Positions 7,023-14,429 are shown, counted from the stretch's first letter. The stretch: DNA of 17,191 nt from Actinomycetota bacterium (GCA_020200675.1 JAIVIG010000370.1:1-17191), one strand, 5' to 3'. Translations and numbers: made by a program. The notes: generated by a model not told the origin, from the sequence alone.

Positions 7023-7547
7023 TTGAGCGACCAGGTGCAGCAGGCAGAGCAGAACAACAAGGTGGTGGAGGACGTCTTCGAGGGCTACGGAGCCGAGGAG
7101 CAGGAGCTCCCCTCCTACGCCACGCTGGCCGGTGTTTTTAACCTGATCTTCGCCGTGTTCCTCCTGGCCGCGAAGCGTATGGGACGTCCTATACCCGAGC
7201 GGATAGAGGCGAGGGACATCGCCTTGCTCGGGGTGGCGGCCCACAAGCTCAGCTTCGTGGTATCCAACGACGCGGTCACGAGCCCCATACGCGCCCCGTT
7301 CACCGAGCGTCAGGAGAAGGAGAGCCCCAAGAACGTCGAGGAGAAGCCCCGCGGTACGGGCCTGCGCAGGTCCATAGGCGAGTTGCTGAGCTGCCAGTTC
7401 TGCGTCGGGATGTGGCTCTCCTCCTTTTTCACCTACGGGCTCGTACTCGCGCCACGCGTGACGCGCCTGATCGCCACCGTCTTCGCCGTCGTTACCGTCT
7501 CCGACCACCTCCACCAGACCTACAAAGCCCTCACGAAGAGGGCGTAA
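7023..7547 (+). CDS. DUF1360 family membrane protein
   Basis: A 174-residue protein with the DUF1360 pattern known from sporulation-associated and uncharacterised membrane proteins. After a hydrophilic N-terminus rich in Gln/Glu comes a first membrane segment (YATLAGVFNLIFAVFLLAA). Then follow the conserved LLGVAAHKLSFVVSNDAVTS and RAPFTE motifs, the LLSCQFCVGMW cysteine motif and a second hydrophobic segment (LIATVFAVVTVSDHL). I chose the TTG start because GAGGGGAG lies 7 nt upstream and family resemblance begins after it; the frame is open further upstream to 6948 but that would overlap the promoter. Function is unknown. Confidence 0.82.
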   Translation: MSDQVQQAEQNNKVVEDVFEGYGAEEQELPSYATLAGVFNLIFAVFLLAAKRMGRPIPERIEARDIALLGVAAHKLSFVVSNDAVTSPIRAPFTERQEKESPKNVEEKPRGTGLRRSIGELLSCQFCVGMWLSSFFTYGLVLAPRVTRLIATVFAVVTVSDHLHQTYKALTKRA

Positions 7548-7549
7548 GC

Positions 7550-7744
7550 GTCAAGTATGTAGAGTCTCAGAGCGGCCGCACGCTCGTCGTGCCGACCGAC
7601 GTTTAGGATGCCGAAGCAGCCGAGGTCGCCGAAAGGGTGGAGGAAGCTCGGACCGGTAGAGGTCCCTACAACGACGCAGACAACCGGCGGATCACGGAGA
7701 CAACCTACCTCGGCTGCGCGCATGTCTGCAGCGCAGAAGTTTAA
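7550..7744 (+). pseudogene. Small frame interrupted by an in-frame TAG
   Basis: A coherent frame reads VKYVESQSGRTLVVPTDV to a TAG at 7604-7606. It continues in the same frame with protein-like sequence (DAEAAEVAERVEEARTGRG, then an Asp/Arg-rich stretch and YLGCAHVCSAEV) to TAA at 7742-7744. No plausible start codon or ribosome binding site precedes it. The simplest reading is a small gene of about 64 residues that lost its start and gained an amber codon, for instance CAG to TAG. No family is recognised. Confidence 0.4.
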
Positions 7745-7827
7745 GAAATGGTGTAAATTGGTGCTGTAACAAACGTGCTGTGAATGCGAGTAGGCGGTAC
7801 GGTTTCGTGCAGAGAGGGGGACGTCGA

Positions 7828-8043
7828 GTGGTAAGAATAACGGTGGAAGTAGGCAGGGGGGCTATCCGCTACAGGGTAGCTGTGCAGGCCGAGAGCATTC
7901 GGCGCGCTTTGGAGATCGTTGAGGGCATGAATCCTGGCAGGGAGCTCAAGGTGGCTTTCCCCATCGACCCCGAGAGCTTCTTCGTCGAGGAGCCCGCTGC
8001 TGGGGCCGTCCCGATCGAGCGAGAGAAGCAGTCGGCGGCGTGA
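7828..8043 (+). CDS. Small hypothetical protein
   Basis: A 71-residue product starting at GTG 7828, chosen because GAGAGGGGG lies 7 nt upstream; the frame is open to a further GTG at 7780 but without a ribosome binding site. It has an amphipathic beta pattern (VRITVEVGRGAIRYRVAVQA), a helix (SIRRALEIVEGM), a second strand region and an acidic tail. No signal peptide, membrane segment or known motif is seen, so a small soluble alpha/beta protein is likely. Function unknown. Confidence 0.65.
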   Translation: MVRITVEVGRGAIRYRVAVQAESIRRALEIVEGMNPGRELKVAFPIDPESFFVEEPAAGAVPIEREKQSAA

Positions 8044-8115
8044 GCCGACGAGTCTGAGGCTAATCTCGATACTCTCTCCGTCGTCGGGCGAGCGGCTGTT
8101 CTGCGTTTAGGGAGG

Positions 8116-8571
8116 TTAGAGTCGAATCCCGCTCGCGGGATTTATGGTGCTCTCTACCGGGACCATCCGGAACCACGCGTAGCGGATTCCGACCGCGTTC
8201 GCCCGCCCCAGCCAAGACCCGTCCTCCTCCAGGCGCAGCTCGTCGACCAGGAAGGAGAGGGGGCCCTGGTAGATCAGGGCGACGTGCCCCTCGCGCTGCT
8301 CCAGTCTGAAGGGCAGCTTCGGCTCCAGGGGCAGGCCGCTTCTCCGCCGGAGTGGGGGAGAGAGGCGCGTCGTTCCCCGTCCGGCCCGGATCCGCTTCCA
8401 CACAAAGGGCATCGGCACCGGCCCGCTCAGTCGCTCGACCCTCCAGTCCCCGTCCAGGTTCCCCACGACGCTGAGCGACTTCTGCTCCTCTACGTCGCGT
8501 GCGCCCGCCCGTTCCCAACGTTCCTCGTAGAACCTAGAGCCGCTACGCGGCTCGTGCTCCGTAAAGCTCAC
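8116..8571 (-). CDS. Hypothetical protein
   Basis: A 151-residue soluble protein starting at GTG 8571-8569 with AAGGAAAGGGG upstream. The N-terminus is charged. The central part (LDGDWRVERLSGPVPMPF, about 38-55) and the C-terminal GPLSFLVDELRLEEDGSWLG followed by YAWFRMVPV have the alternating pattern of a beta-barrel, lipocalin-like fold. It lies 59 bp downstream of the glycosyltransferase on the same strand and may share its transcript. I do not recognise a named family. An 8-bp palindrome near the 3' end (8125-8142) lies within the coding sequence. Confidence 0.7.
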   Translation of the reverse strand: MSFTEHEPRSGSRFYEERWERAGARDVEEQKSLSVVGNLDGDWRVERLSGPVPMPFVWKRIRAGRGTTRLSPPLRRRSGLPLEPKLPFRLEQREGHVALIYQGPLSFLVDELRLEEDGSWLGRANAVGIRYAWFRMVPVESTINPASGIRL

Positions 8572-8630
8572 CTTCGCCCCTTTCCTTCGTGTGGTCTATC
8601 TCGCCTCGGTCGACCTGTTCCCTCAGTAGT

Positions 8631-9827
8631 TCATACGTGCGCGAAAATGCGGTGGAAGGCCTCAACCGCGCGTGTCACGCCGTCCTCCGCCCGGATCTTC
8701 TCGCCCAGGAGCCGCGCTCGCTTCTCCACGTCGGCGTCGGTCGCGGCCCGCAGGATCGCCGCGGCGAGCCGTTCGGAGGTCAGCTTCTTGCGCGCCACGG
8801 GCTCGGGCCCCACGCCTAGCTTCGCTACCCGCCAGCCCCAGAACGCCTGATCCAAGAAAAACGGGACCACGACGGTCGGTAAGCCGGCCCGCAACGAGGC
8901 CGCCGTGGTGCCGGCGCCGCCGTGGTGTACCGCCGCCCGCACCCGGCCGAAGAGCCAGTCGTGGGGAACCTCGGCCGTCTTGAAGACCTCGTCCGGCAGG
9001 TCGGCGCGGCCGATGCCACTCCACCCGGTGAGCAGGATACCCCTCTGGCCGGAGCGCCGCAGCGCCTCCAGCACACGCGTGGTGATCTCCTCGGGGTCAA
9101 CGTTGTTCATGCTGCCGAAGCCGACGCTCACCGGCGGCGGCCCGGCATCCAGGAAGTCAACCAGCTCGTCCGGGGGTCGCCAGCCGGGCCGGTCCAGGAA
9201 CCAGTAGCCGGTCGTGCACAACTGGCCTCCCCATTCGGGCGGCTGGGAAAGCACGCTCGGGCTCCAGCCGTAGAGTATGGGCAGGCGCCGCTGGTCCGCG
9301 TCCCCGAAGGGACCGAGGAACGGCAGGGGATCTAGGCCGAGCTCCGCGCGGGCTTCGGCGACCACCGGCCGCATGGTCTGCCAGAAGAGCTGCTCCGCGG
9401 CGAGGTAGGTCAGGCGGTTGTAGAGGCTGCCGTGAGGCCCTTCTTCGAGGAGCCTGCCAGGCGGCCTTCCGAGGAGGGAGCTCGGGAAACGGCGGGTGCG
9501 GCTGAACAGGGGCTGCACCGCGGCTCCTATAGCCGGGATGTCCATCTTCTCCGCTACGTGGTAGCCGAGGAACCCAACCGGCGAGTAGACGACCGCGTCG
9601 GCGTCCCGGCAGGCCTCCCGGTACTCGGCGACGAGCAGCTCCGCCACGGCCCCGCCCGGATCGCCCGTGATCGGATAGTAGCCCAGCCCGCGCCCGCGTA
9701 CAAAACCCTCGAAGGGAGCGTAGGTCGCCAGTCGAACCTCGTGACCGGCCTCTCTTAGACCGAGCCCGAGCGCGACGTAGGGCTGCACGTCGCCGCGCGA
9801 GCCGGCGGTGGTGATGGTTATGCGCAT
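8631..9827 (-). CDS. GT1-family glycosyltransferase (MGT/sterol glucosyltransferase-like), apparently shortened
   Basis: A 398-residue GT-B glycosyltransferase that would transfer a sugar from a nucleotide-sugar to a lipid or secondary metabolite. The N-terminal domain opens with MRITITTAGSRGDVQPYVAL, the glycine-loop motif of this family. The C-terminal domain has VHHGGAGTTAASLRAGLP (300-317), the nucleotide-sugar-binding region, and FFLDQ with Asp326-Gln327. Between TGDPGG (54-59) and AVAELLVAEYREAC, 30-40 residues expected in the family seem to be missing, although the frame stays open. There is no signal peptide. The ATG has no Shine-Dalgarno but a TAAGGT box ends exactly 6 nt upstream, suggesting a leaderless transcript. 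Acceptor and donor cannot be told from sequence. Confidence 0.88.
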   Translation of the reverse strand: MRITITTAGSRGDVQPYVALGLGLREAGHEVRLATYAPFEGFVRGRGLGYYPITGDPGGAVAELLVAEYREACRDADAVVYSPVGFLGYHVAEKMDIPAIGAAVQPLFSRTRRFPSSLLGRPPGRLLEEGPHGSLYNRLTYLAAEQLFWQTMRPVVAEARAELGLDPLPFLGPFGDADQRRLPILYGWSPSVLSQPPEWGGQLCTTGYWFLDRPGWRPPDELVDFLDAGPPPVSVGFGSMNNVDPEEITTRVLEALRRSGQRGILLTGWSGIGRADLPDEVFKTAEVPHDWLFGRVRAAVHHGGAGTTAASLRAGLPTVVVPFFLDQAFWGWRVAKLGVGPEPVARKKLTSERLAAAILRAATDADVEKRARLLGEKIRAEDGVTRAVEAFHRIFAHV

Positions 9828-9833
9828 TCCTAT

Positions 9834-9839
9834 ACCTTA
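9834..9839 (-). promoter_or_regulatory. TANNNT -10 box for leaderless glycosyltransferase mRNA
   Basis: TAAGGT on the minus strand lies exactly 6 nt before the ATG. This is the spacing expected when transcription starts on the A of the start codon. No convincing -35 hexamer is seen. Confidence 0.35.
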
Positions 9840-9897
9840 CTCTACGCCGGCGTTCACAGTGACGAGCTCCCAGACGGAGTCCTTCGAGCCGCCGTCC

Positions 9898-9926
9898 TTC
9901 AGACTGCGCCGTCCCGAGTGTAGAAT
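9898..9926 (+). promoter_or_regulatory. Predicted promoter of the universal stress protein gene
   Basis: TTCAGA (9898-9903) and TAGAAT (9921-9926) are spaced by 17 nt, and the -10 hexamer equals that of dapF. Transcription would begin near 9933, just before the GAGGAGG ribosome binding site. Confidence 0.45.
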
Positions 9927-9949
9927 ACTTGGAGAAGAGGAGGTTGAGA

Positions 9950-10411
9950 ATGAGCATCTTCCCGACAAGAGTACTGCTCGCCACCGACGGTTCCGCGGAC
10001 GCGGATCTGGCGCTCTCCACGGCCGTCGACGTAGCCAACAGCACCAACTCCGAACTGCACGTCGTCACCGTGGGACCCGGGACACCCGACCCGATCTACG
10101 CGGCGCACGAATCCGGCTTGCGGTACGGGACCTACGAAGAAGCTTCCGAAGCGATCCGGCAGGAAGCCCAGAACGTGCTCGACGAGCAGGTGAGGAAGGT
10201 CCAGGAGGCCGGGGGTACCGTCGCGGAGGCGCACCTCCAGATGCAAGGGCCGAAAGACCAGGCGATCATCAGGCTCAGCGAAGAGTTGGGCGCAGGTCTG
10301 ATCGTCATGGGGAGCCGGGGGCTCGGGGGGTTGAGGCGGGCCCTCATGGGGAGCGTCTCCGATAGCGTCGTTCGGCACGCTCACTGTCCGGTCTTGGTGG
10401 TACGCAGGTAA
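9950..10411 (+). CDS. Universal stress protein (UspA family)
   Basis: A 153-residue single-domain Usp protein, probably an ATP-binding cytosolic dimer of the stress response. It opens with TRVLLATDGSADADLAL, with Asp13 in the nucleotide-binding position. It ends with the ATP-binding signature GSRGLGGLRRALMGSVSDSV followed by the dimerising strand CPVLVV. The ATG at 9950 is preceded by GAGGAGG at 9936-9942, which makes it the clear start over the in-frame TTG at 9929. It is divergent from the glycosyltransferase and convergent with the restriction-modification remnant. The length is typical and nothing is missing. Confidence 0.93.
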   Translation: MSIFPTRVLLATDGSADADLALSTAVDVANSTNSELHVVTVGPGTPDPIYAAHESGLRYGTYEEASEAIRQEAQNVLDEQVRKVQEAGGTVAEAHLQMQGPKDQAIIRLSEELGAGLIVMGSRGLGGLRRALMGSVSDSVVRHAHCPVLVVRR

Positions 10412-10466
10412 GGGACGCACTCCGGACGGGCGAGCTCCTGCGACGCCCCTCGACGCCTCGCTTCCC

Positions 10467-10928
10467 CTAACCCCTGGACATCCGGGGCGGAGCAGTGGAC
10501 CAGAGCAGTTCCACTTCCCCCGGCGTGAGGCCGTAAGCTCGGTTGACGAGCTCGGAGAGGCGATTCTCCAGCCTCGCGGCTTCTTCCCGGCTCTCGCGCA
10601 CGGGGATCGCTACTTCGGCGTAGCCCGAGCGCGCGTCGGTGTCGAGGGCGGCGAAGTCTTCGAGCTTCTGCCCCGGCTTCTCCACGCCGAACTCCACGCG
10701 CAGCCAGTTGAGCAGATCCCGCCGTGCCTCCTGGCCGGAGCGTGTGATCTCTACTAGCCGCCCCATCGCTCCTTCCGCTTCGGCTCGCGCCTCGTCCGCA
10801 GGCAGGGCGATAGGCAGATTCTCCATCAGTACCCCTACGGGACTCAACACTTCGTCCTTCATGTGCGGTAGGTGACGCCAGTTGTGCCACCGAATTAGCG
10901 GTGAGTTGAGGACGGCGAGGGTCCAGCT
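10467..10928 (-). pseudogene. C-terminal remnant of a Type IIG restriction-modification enzyme
   Basis: Reading from an in-frame TAG at 10931-10929, the frame gives LAVLNSPLIRWHNWRHLPHM and then SPVGVLMENLPI, which resembles the TaqI-like C-terminal specificity domain of combined methyltransferase-nuclease (Type IIG, Eco57I-like) proteins. It continues with a helical tail, DLLNWLRVEFGVEKPGQKLE, and ends NRAYGLTPGEVELLWSTAPP. The catalytic methylase (NPPY) and nuclease (PD-D/EXK) parts are absent. Between ALDTDA and GYAEVAIPVRE about 25 residues typical of this tail seem missing. A 131-residue ORF from ATG 10862 could still be expressed, but it would lack any enzymatic domain. Two N-terminal remnants of similar enzymes lie further right. 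Identification is by remembered family pattern. Confidence 0.6.
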
Positions 10929-11155
10929 CTACGAAGAGGGTTTCTAGTAGCTTAAAGTCTTCCTCAGGTTTCGTCCCTTAGCTCCTTCTGACGTAAGGGT
11001 AAATCACCCGCACCGGGATGGCACCCCGCTAAGTTCCCCCTACTCCTCCCTTAGCAGTCTTCTCCAGGGGCAACCCATCGCCCTGGCATAAACTCCTTGG
11101 CTAGGAATACCAAAGTTTCGCTATCGTTTGTTGACAGGGTTGTTGTTTGCGGTCA
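10929..11155. other. Non-coding gap between R-M remnant and sigma factor gene
   Basis: Somewhat AT-richer than its surroundings. It holds a weak interrupted hairpin (CCAGGGGC at 11064-11071 against GCCCTGG at 11080-11086) that could serve the sigma factor gene's 3' side. On the minus strand a short protein-like frame (ETLFVELDPRRPQL) covers 10900-10945 next to the remnant. No convincing gene. Confidence 0.3.
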
Positions 11156-11839
11156 TTAATTGTGGTGAGTAGCCGATACTATGCGCGCTTGTCCTCGGCG
11201 TACGCTCCGGTCTTCTGGAGCGCCTCCCAGCGTTCCTCCTGGTTCGCCGGCGTCTGCCGGCGGCTTCCTCCGCGTTCCGGCGCCGCCGTGGTTTTTCTTC
11301 GCGAGGGCTACGAGCATGGCGGCCCGGCCCCTGCTGGTCCAGCCCTTGGCCGTCCCGACCGGGACGCCGAGCACCTCGGCTATCTCGGCGTAGGAGAGGC
11401 CCTCCATATGCCTGAGGACCAACGCGGCCCCATGCTCCGCTCGCACGTGGCGGAGGGCCGCCCATATCTCATTCCGGCGCTCCGAGCCGAGAGACGCTTC
11501 TTCGGGATCGGCATCGTCCCCAGGGATTTCCGTAAGGTACGTCGTCTCTTCGCCAAGCTCTCGCGCCTCGCGGGTTCGCCTTTTCCGTAGGGCTCCCAGG
11601 CAGGTGTTCATCGTGATCCTGTAAAGCCAGGTGCTGAAGGCGCTTTCGCCCCTGAAGTTCTTTATGTTTGCCCAGACCCGGATCCAGACCTCTTGGCTCG
11701 CGTCCTGGGCATCTTCGGCCCCGAGTACGCGGAGCGCGACCCGGTGTACCATGCTGGAGTGCTCCCGGACCAGTTTCGAGAAGGCGTCGACGTCGCCTCT
11801 GGAGGCCCGCGCGACCAGGTCCCGATTCCCGATGCTCAC
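11156..11839 (-). CDS. ECF-type RNA polymerase sigma factor
   Basis: Alternative sigma factor of the extracytoplasmic-function class, directing RNA polymerase to a specific promoter set. Region 2 is clear (DAFSKLVREHSSMVHRVALR, then AQDASQEVWIRVWANI and FSTWLYRITMNT). After a variable acidic linker, region 4 follows with VLRHMEGLSYAEIAEVLGVP and GTAKGWTSRGRAAM as the -35-binding HTH. A Gly/Arg-rich tail of about 35 residues ends the protein. I prefer the GTG at 11839 (227 residues), where the family alignment begins, with GGGGG upstream; the frame also has ATGs at 11911 and 11893. No anti-sigma factor is recognisable next to it; the gene upstream on the same strand encodes an unknown protein. 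Confidence 0.88.
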   Translation of the reverse strand: MSIGNRDLVARASRGDVDAFSKLVREHSSMVHRVALRVLGAEDAQDASQEVWIRVWANIKNFRGESAFSTWLYRITMNTCLGALRKRRTREARELGEETTYLTEIPGDDADPEEASLGSERRNEIWAALRHVRAEHGAALVLRHMEGLSYAEIAEVLGVPVGTAKGWTSRGRAAMLVALAKKNHGGAGTRRKPPADAGEPGGTLGGAPEDRSVRRGQARIVSATHHN

Positions 11840-11998
11840 CGGATTACACCCCCGGTCGAAACCGTCCGAACGAGGCGAGGGCGGATCGGCCATCGACGGG
11901 CGACCGTCCACGCAGTGTAGCGGGCCGGGGTCCTGTGCCGGCTCCCCCTATCTTTGGGGTTCACCCTTGATGCCCGGAGTGGGCGTTGGGAAGGAAGC

Positions 11999-12247
11999 TT
12001 ACTTCTGTCCCGCTCCATTCCCGTTGCCCTCGACGGCCTTCACTACCTCGCGCAGCAGACCGCCGGCCAGTTGCTCGCTCCCGGGGTTCACTATCCAATT
12101 GATCGCGCTCCCGCCCGGTACGTCCGGGCTCTTGACCCTCGCACAGATTACGTAGGTCTCGAGTGTTGCTTCATCCCCGTAGAAGCTGGTGAGGTGGCCG
12201 ACCAACGTGGTCACCGAGTTGTTGAACAACGATACGTCTATCGCCAT
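11999..12247 (-). CDS. Hypothetical protein
   Basis: An 82-residue soluble protein (MAIDVSLFNNSVTTLVGHL at the start) with a helix-strand pattern and a Gly/Asn-rich end. The ATG at 12247 is chosen because ACGGAGGGA lies 3-4 nt upstream. The frame is also open to an ATG at 12325, which would add 26 residues (MAVRTPTQTRYGWGHPGDWK and more) but lacks its own well-placed Shine-Dalgarno. It precedes the sigma factor gene by 159 bp on the same strand. No known domain is recognised. Confidence 0.6.
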   Translation of the reverse strand: MAIDVSLFNNSVTTLVGHLTSFYGDEATLETYVICARVKSPDVPGGSAINWIVNPGSEQLAGGLLREVVKAVEGNGNGAGQK

Positions 12248-12678
12248 GCGTCCCTCCGTTCTCCCCTTCCAGTCGCCCGGATGCCCCCACCCGTATCGGG
12301 TCTGCGTGGGCGTCCTCACCGCCATTATGTCCCATTTCGATACCTCCCTGCGGAACTGTTCCGTTGCCCAGGGCTCCTCGAGTGTGGGGCGTGCGATCCG
12401 GCCGGTTCCTCTTCATCCGCCCTCCCTCTCTTGTTGTGTTGCCCCGTTTGCCTCTGTATGTTAGACAAGGACAAGAACGAGACGTTACACTCCGTCCCGG
12501 AGACCGGGATCGGGGGGCTTGGGGATTTGGGGCAGCGACGACGGACGCGGCTTGCAAGTACACCGGGCGCGGGTACGCTGGGGCGAAAGAAGCACTAAAC
12601 GGAGAACGCGTGTGATAAGACCCCGAGCCTAACCTCCGGGCCCTAAGCGGCGACCGCCGTCGTGCGAGAGGAGAGGAA
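12248..12678. other. Divergent intergenic region
   Basis: About 430 bp between two divergently read genes. A GGGAGG followed after 7 nt by an ATG on the minus strand (near 12340) opens a frame of low-complexity Gly-rich sequence that overlaps the hypothetical gene in another frame; I do not regard it as a gene. No convincing promoter pair, RNA gene or repeat is seen. Confidence 0.4.
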
Positions 12679-13431
12679 GTGCCGGAAGGGGAACGGAACC
12701 TGCGGCAGCGGATCCAAGAGCAGACCGTGCAAAGCGCCCGGGACTTTTACGGCGACTCGCTCGGGCGGCTCGAGGGCATACTTCAAGGTGATCGCGCCCA
12801 GCTAGAGGACCTGGCGGAGCAGCTCCCGGAGGGCGACTCGGAGGCGCAGATCCGGGATATGGCCGGCTCCTACTCGAAGATCGAGGAATCGCTCCACCAG
12901 GCGGCTCGTGGGGTCGGGGTGGAGGGCGCGGTGGGCGAGGCGGCCCGGCAAGCGCAAGAGGAGGCCGCGGGGGAACCCGAACGGACCGCGCGAGGAGCGC
13001 GGAACGCCGCTGGAGCTGCGGCCGGTCGGGTCACGGGGGCCGTGGGGCAGACGGCCGGCCAGGTAGGACAGATCGCCGAGGGCGCGCAAGAGGCCGCCGG
13101 TAAGGCCCTGGATCAGGTCGGGCAGATCGCCGAGAATCTCCCCGGCGGCCAGCTCTTGAACCGCACCACCGACGAGGCTGGCCAGACCGTGCAGCGGGCC
13201 GTCGACGAGTCTGGTGTCGTCGTCGAGATCACTTTGGACGAGGCCGGCGACCTCGTGAACCAGAAACCGGTCGGGAGCCTCGCCGAGCTGCCGGCCGAGG
13301 AGGAGTACCAGAACGAGGAGGGCCAGACGATCCGGACCGTCAAGGAAGGATCCGGAACCCTCATCGAATTGCGGCTCGGCGAGGACGGGAGCATCCTCGA
13401 CCTGCAGGTCCCTCCCTCGTCGAAGATCTGA
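12679..13431 (+). CDS. Ala/Gln/Glu-rich LEA- or apolipoprotein-like hypothetical protein
   Basis: A 250-residue protein starting at GTG with GAGAGGAGAGG just upstream. Residues 1-80 form a charged helical region. Residues 85-165 are an amphipathic, low-complexity stretch dense in Ala, Gly and Gln, with repeated GQ units (AVGQTAGQVGQIAEGAQEAA, then ALDQVGQIAEN). Such 11-mer-like helical repeats recall LEA or apolipoprotein-type segments. The C-terminal third (170-250) changes to short beta hairpins with a repeated DESG/DEAG/EGSG turn followed by a strand. There is no signal peptide or membrane segment. The ending overlaps the start of the decayed frame beyond 13410. Function unknown; a role in envelope or desiccation protection would be speculation. 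Confidence 0.72.
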   Translation: MPEGERNLRQRIQEQTVQSARDFYGDSLGRLEGILQGDRAQLEDLAEQLPEGDSEAQIRDMAGSYSKIEESLHQAARGVGVEGAVGEAARQAQEEAAGEPERTARGARNAAGAAAGRVTGAVGQTAGQVGQIAEGAQEAAGKALDQVGQIAENLPGGQLLNRTTDEAGQTVQRAVDESGVVVEITLDEAGDLVNQKPVGSLAELPAEEEYQNEEGQTIRTVKEGSGTLIELRLGEDGSILDLQVPPSSKI

Positions 13432-13827
13432 ACGCGAAGCTCGACGTGCTCAACAGTTGCGCCCGCGACGCCGCCGATGAGGCTGCGTCCGAGGTCTTGG
13501 GCTACGTGGCGAGGCTCTCCCTGGAGAACACGGACCCCTTGAACCCCGAGACTTAGGTGGGAGAGAACGTCTCCTCGGGCGGGGGGTACTCAGCCGAGGG
13601 CGCAGAACTCAAGCTCTATGGCACCGAGGAGGCGAGGACGTTGGAGATCGTGGCGACGGGCCTGCCCTCGGACATAGTTCCGGAGCCGTCGAACCGATCC
13701 GGTACGAAGGGCCGCGACCGAACGCCGAGGTGAGGGTGCGCCGGCCCGGCACTCGTGGCAAGATGCTCGTAACGTGTCGATGACGAAGGCCAATAATAGG
13801 GAAGAAACGCTGACCCTCGAGGCATAG
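13410..13827 (+). pseudogene. Decayed gene: one amber codon and two apparent 1-bp deletions
   Basis: In the frame shifted from the preceding gene, VEDLNAKLDVLNSCARDAAD leads into EVLGYVARLSLENTDPLNPET and then TAG at 13554-13556. The same frame continues VGENVSSGGGYSAEGAELKL and TLEIVATGLPSDIVPEP. Adding one G near 13685 restores VEPIRYEGPRPNAEVRVRRP. Adding one more near 13758 restores KDARNVSMTKANNREETLTL, ending at TAG 13825-13827. The reconstructed product of about 139 residues is coherent throughout, which argues for a once-functional gene. The final TAG lies in the first bases of the adjoining restriction-modification remnant, so the gene may have been cut there. No family is recognised. 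Confidence 0.6.
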
Positions 13828-13985
13828 GACTCGAAGACGCTGGCCATCTTCTCCATTACTGGCCGGGCCTCGTCCGCGAGCGCCCCACGGTCCGGGCGTC
13901 CGGGCAGCGTGTGCTCCAGGTAGTGGTCCGAGAACAGCCCGTGGTTGCGGTGGGGACGCGTCGCAGGTCCCGTAGATAGGTCCAT
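13824..13985 (-). pseudogene. N-terminal remnant of a Type IIG R-M enzyme, copy 1
   Basis: From ATG 13985 the frame reads PHRNHGLFSDHYLEHTLPGR and then ALADEARPVMEKMASVFESYA. This is closely similar to the N-terminus of the second copy at 15417, which itself looks like the start of a Type IIG restriction-methyltransferase. Homology stops abruptly at 13824, where the plus-strand pseudogene ends; beyond it the frame is only the antisense of that pseudogene. About 54 residues remain of a protein that normally has around 1000. A TAAACT box lies exactly 6 nt before the ATG. Confidence 0.65.
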
Positions 13986-13991
13986 GAGAGA

Positions 13992-13997
13992 AGTTTA
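13992..13997 (-). promoter_or_regulatory. TAAACT -10 box before R-M remnant copy 1
   Basis: TAAACT on the minus strand, exactly 6 nt before ATG 13985. The same box and spacing is kept in copy 2 and before the metallophosphoesterase gene, pointing to leaderless transcription. Confidence 0.4.
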
Positions 13998-14037
13998 ATA
14001 CGGCGCCTGATCTGCCTCCACGGTCCGACGGGTCCCT

Positions 14038-14429
14038 TCCCGAAGCAGCCCCCTCTCCGCGCCTTCTTTTGTATGAGTACATCAACGCGTAATATCTAGC
14101 GGCTAGCTCCTCCTTGCCGACGCCCCTACCGTAAGTGCGGTCTTGTCATCCCGACTGCTGGTCCTAATGAACCAGTACCGGCAGTCGGAACTACGAAAGT
14201 GTCAGAACCTCCATCAGGCAAGAATAGACCCTTACAAATCAGCGTAATGGTCGTTCATCACCCGAACTATCTACGGCAGGCGACGGTGGCTCCCTGACCT
14301 AGGTGATCGAAGACGCCTATCCCCAAGATTTTGCGCTTTGCCGAAATTAACCTGGTTCATACCTGTACTGGTCGAAGGTCGTACTATACGTTGCCCACCT
14401 ATGAAACCGTGATGTGGTGAACAGGGCGA
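14038..14429. other. AT-richer non-coding stretch
   Basis: Clearly lower in GC than the rest of the window, with no credible ORF on either strand. It contains the 12-bp stem-loop at 14151-14188 and leads into the small metalloprotease-like gene. No RNA gene is recognised. The change of composition suggests recently acquired DNA. Confidence 0.4.
14151..14188. repeat. 12-bp inverted repeat (stem-loop)
   Basis: CCGACTGCTGGT (14151-14162) pairs with ACCGGCAGTCGG (14177-14188), all twelve positions including one G-U, around a 14-nt loop. No U-tract follows, so it is not a typical intrinsic terminator; a structured RNA or mobile-element end is possible. Confidence 0.5.

Larger units (their letters stand above)
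13822..14037. repeat. Direct duplication, copy 1
   Basis: About 216 bp that align without gaps to 15254-15469 (offset 1432). In the first 164 bp I count 141 matching bases, about 86 %. The duplication covers the 5' end of the Type IIG remnant, its TAAACT box and about 50 bp beyond, where similarity fades. Confidence 0.8.

Noticed and set aside
9157..10068. 303-codon minus-strand ORF
   Set aside because: Arg/Ala/Pro-rich out-of-frame reading of the glycosyltransferase and overlap with the universal stress protein gene.
12171..12563. 130-codon minus-strand ORF with a good GGGAGG before an internal ATG
   Set aside because: Low-complexity Gly/Arg/His-rich content and overlap with the better-supported hypothetical gene in another frame.
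13590..14085. Longer minus-strand ORFs around R-M remnant copy 1
   Set aside because: Only 13824-13985 resembles the R-M family; the rest is antisense to the plus-strand pseudogene or a shadow frame.
14151..14188. Stem-loop considered as a tRNA or terminator
   Set aside because: It lacks the cloverleaf and any U-tract; kept only as an inverted repeat.
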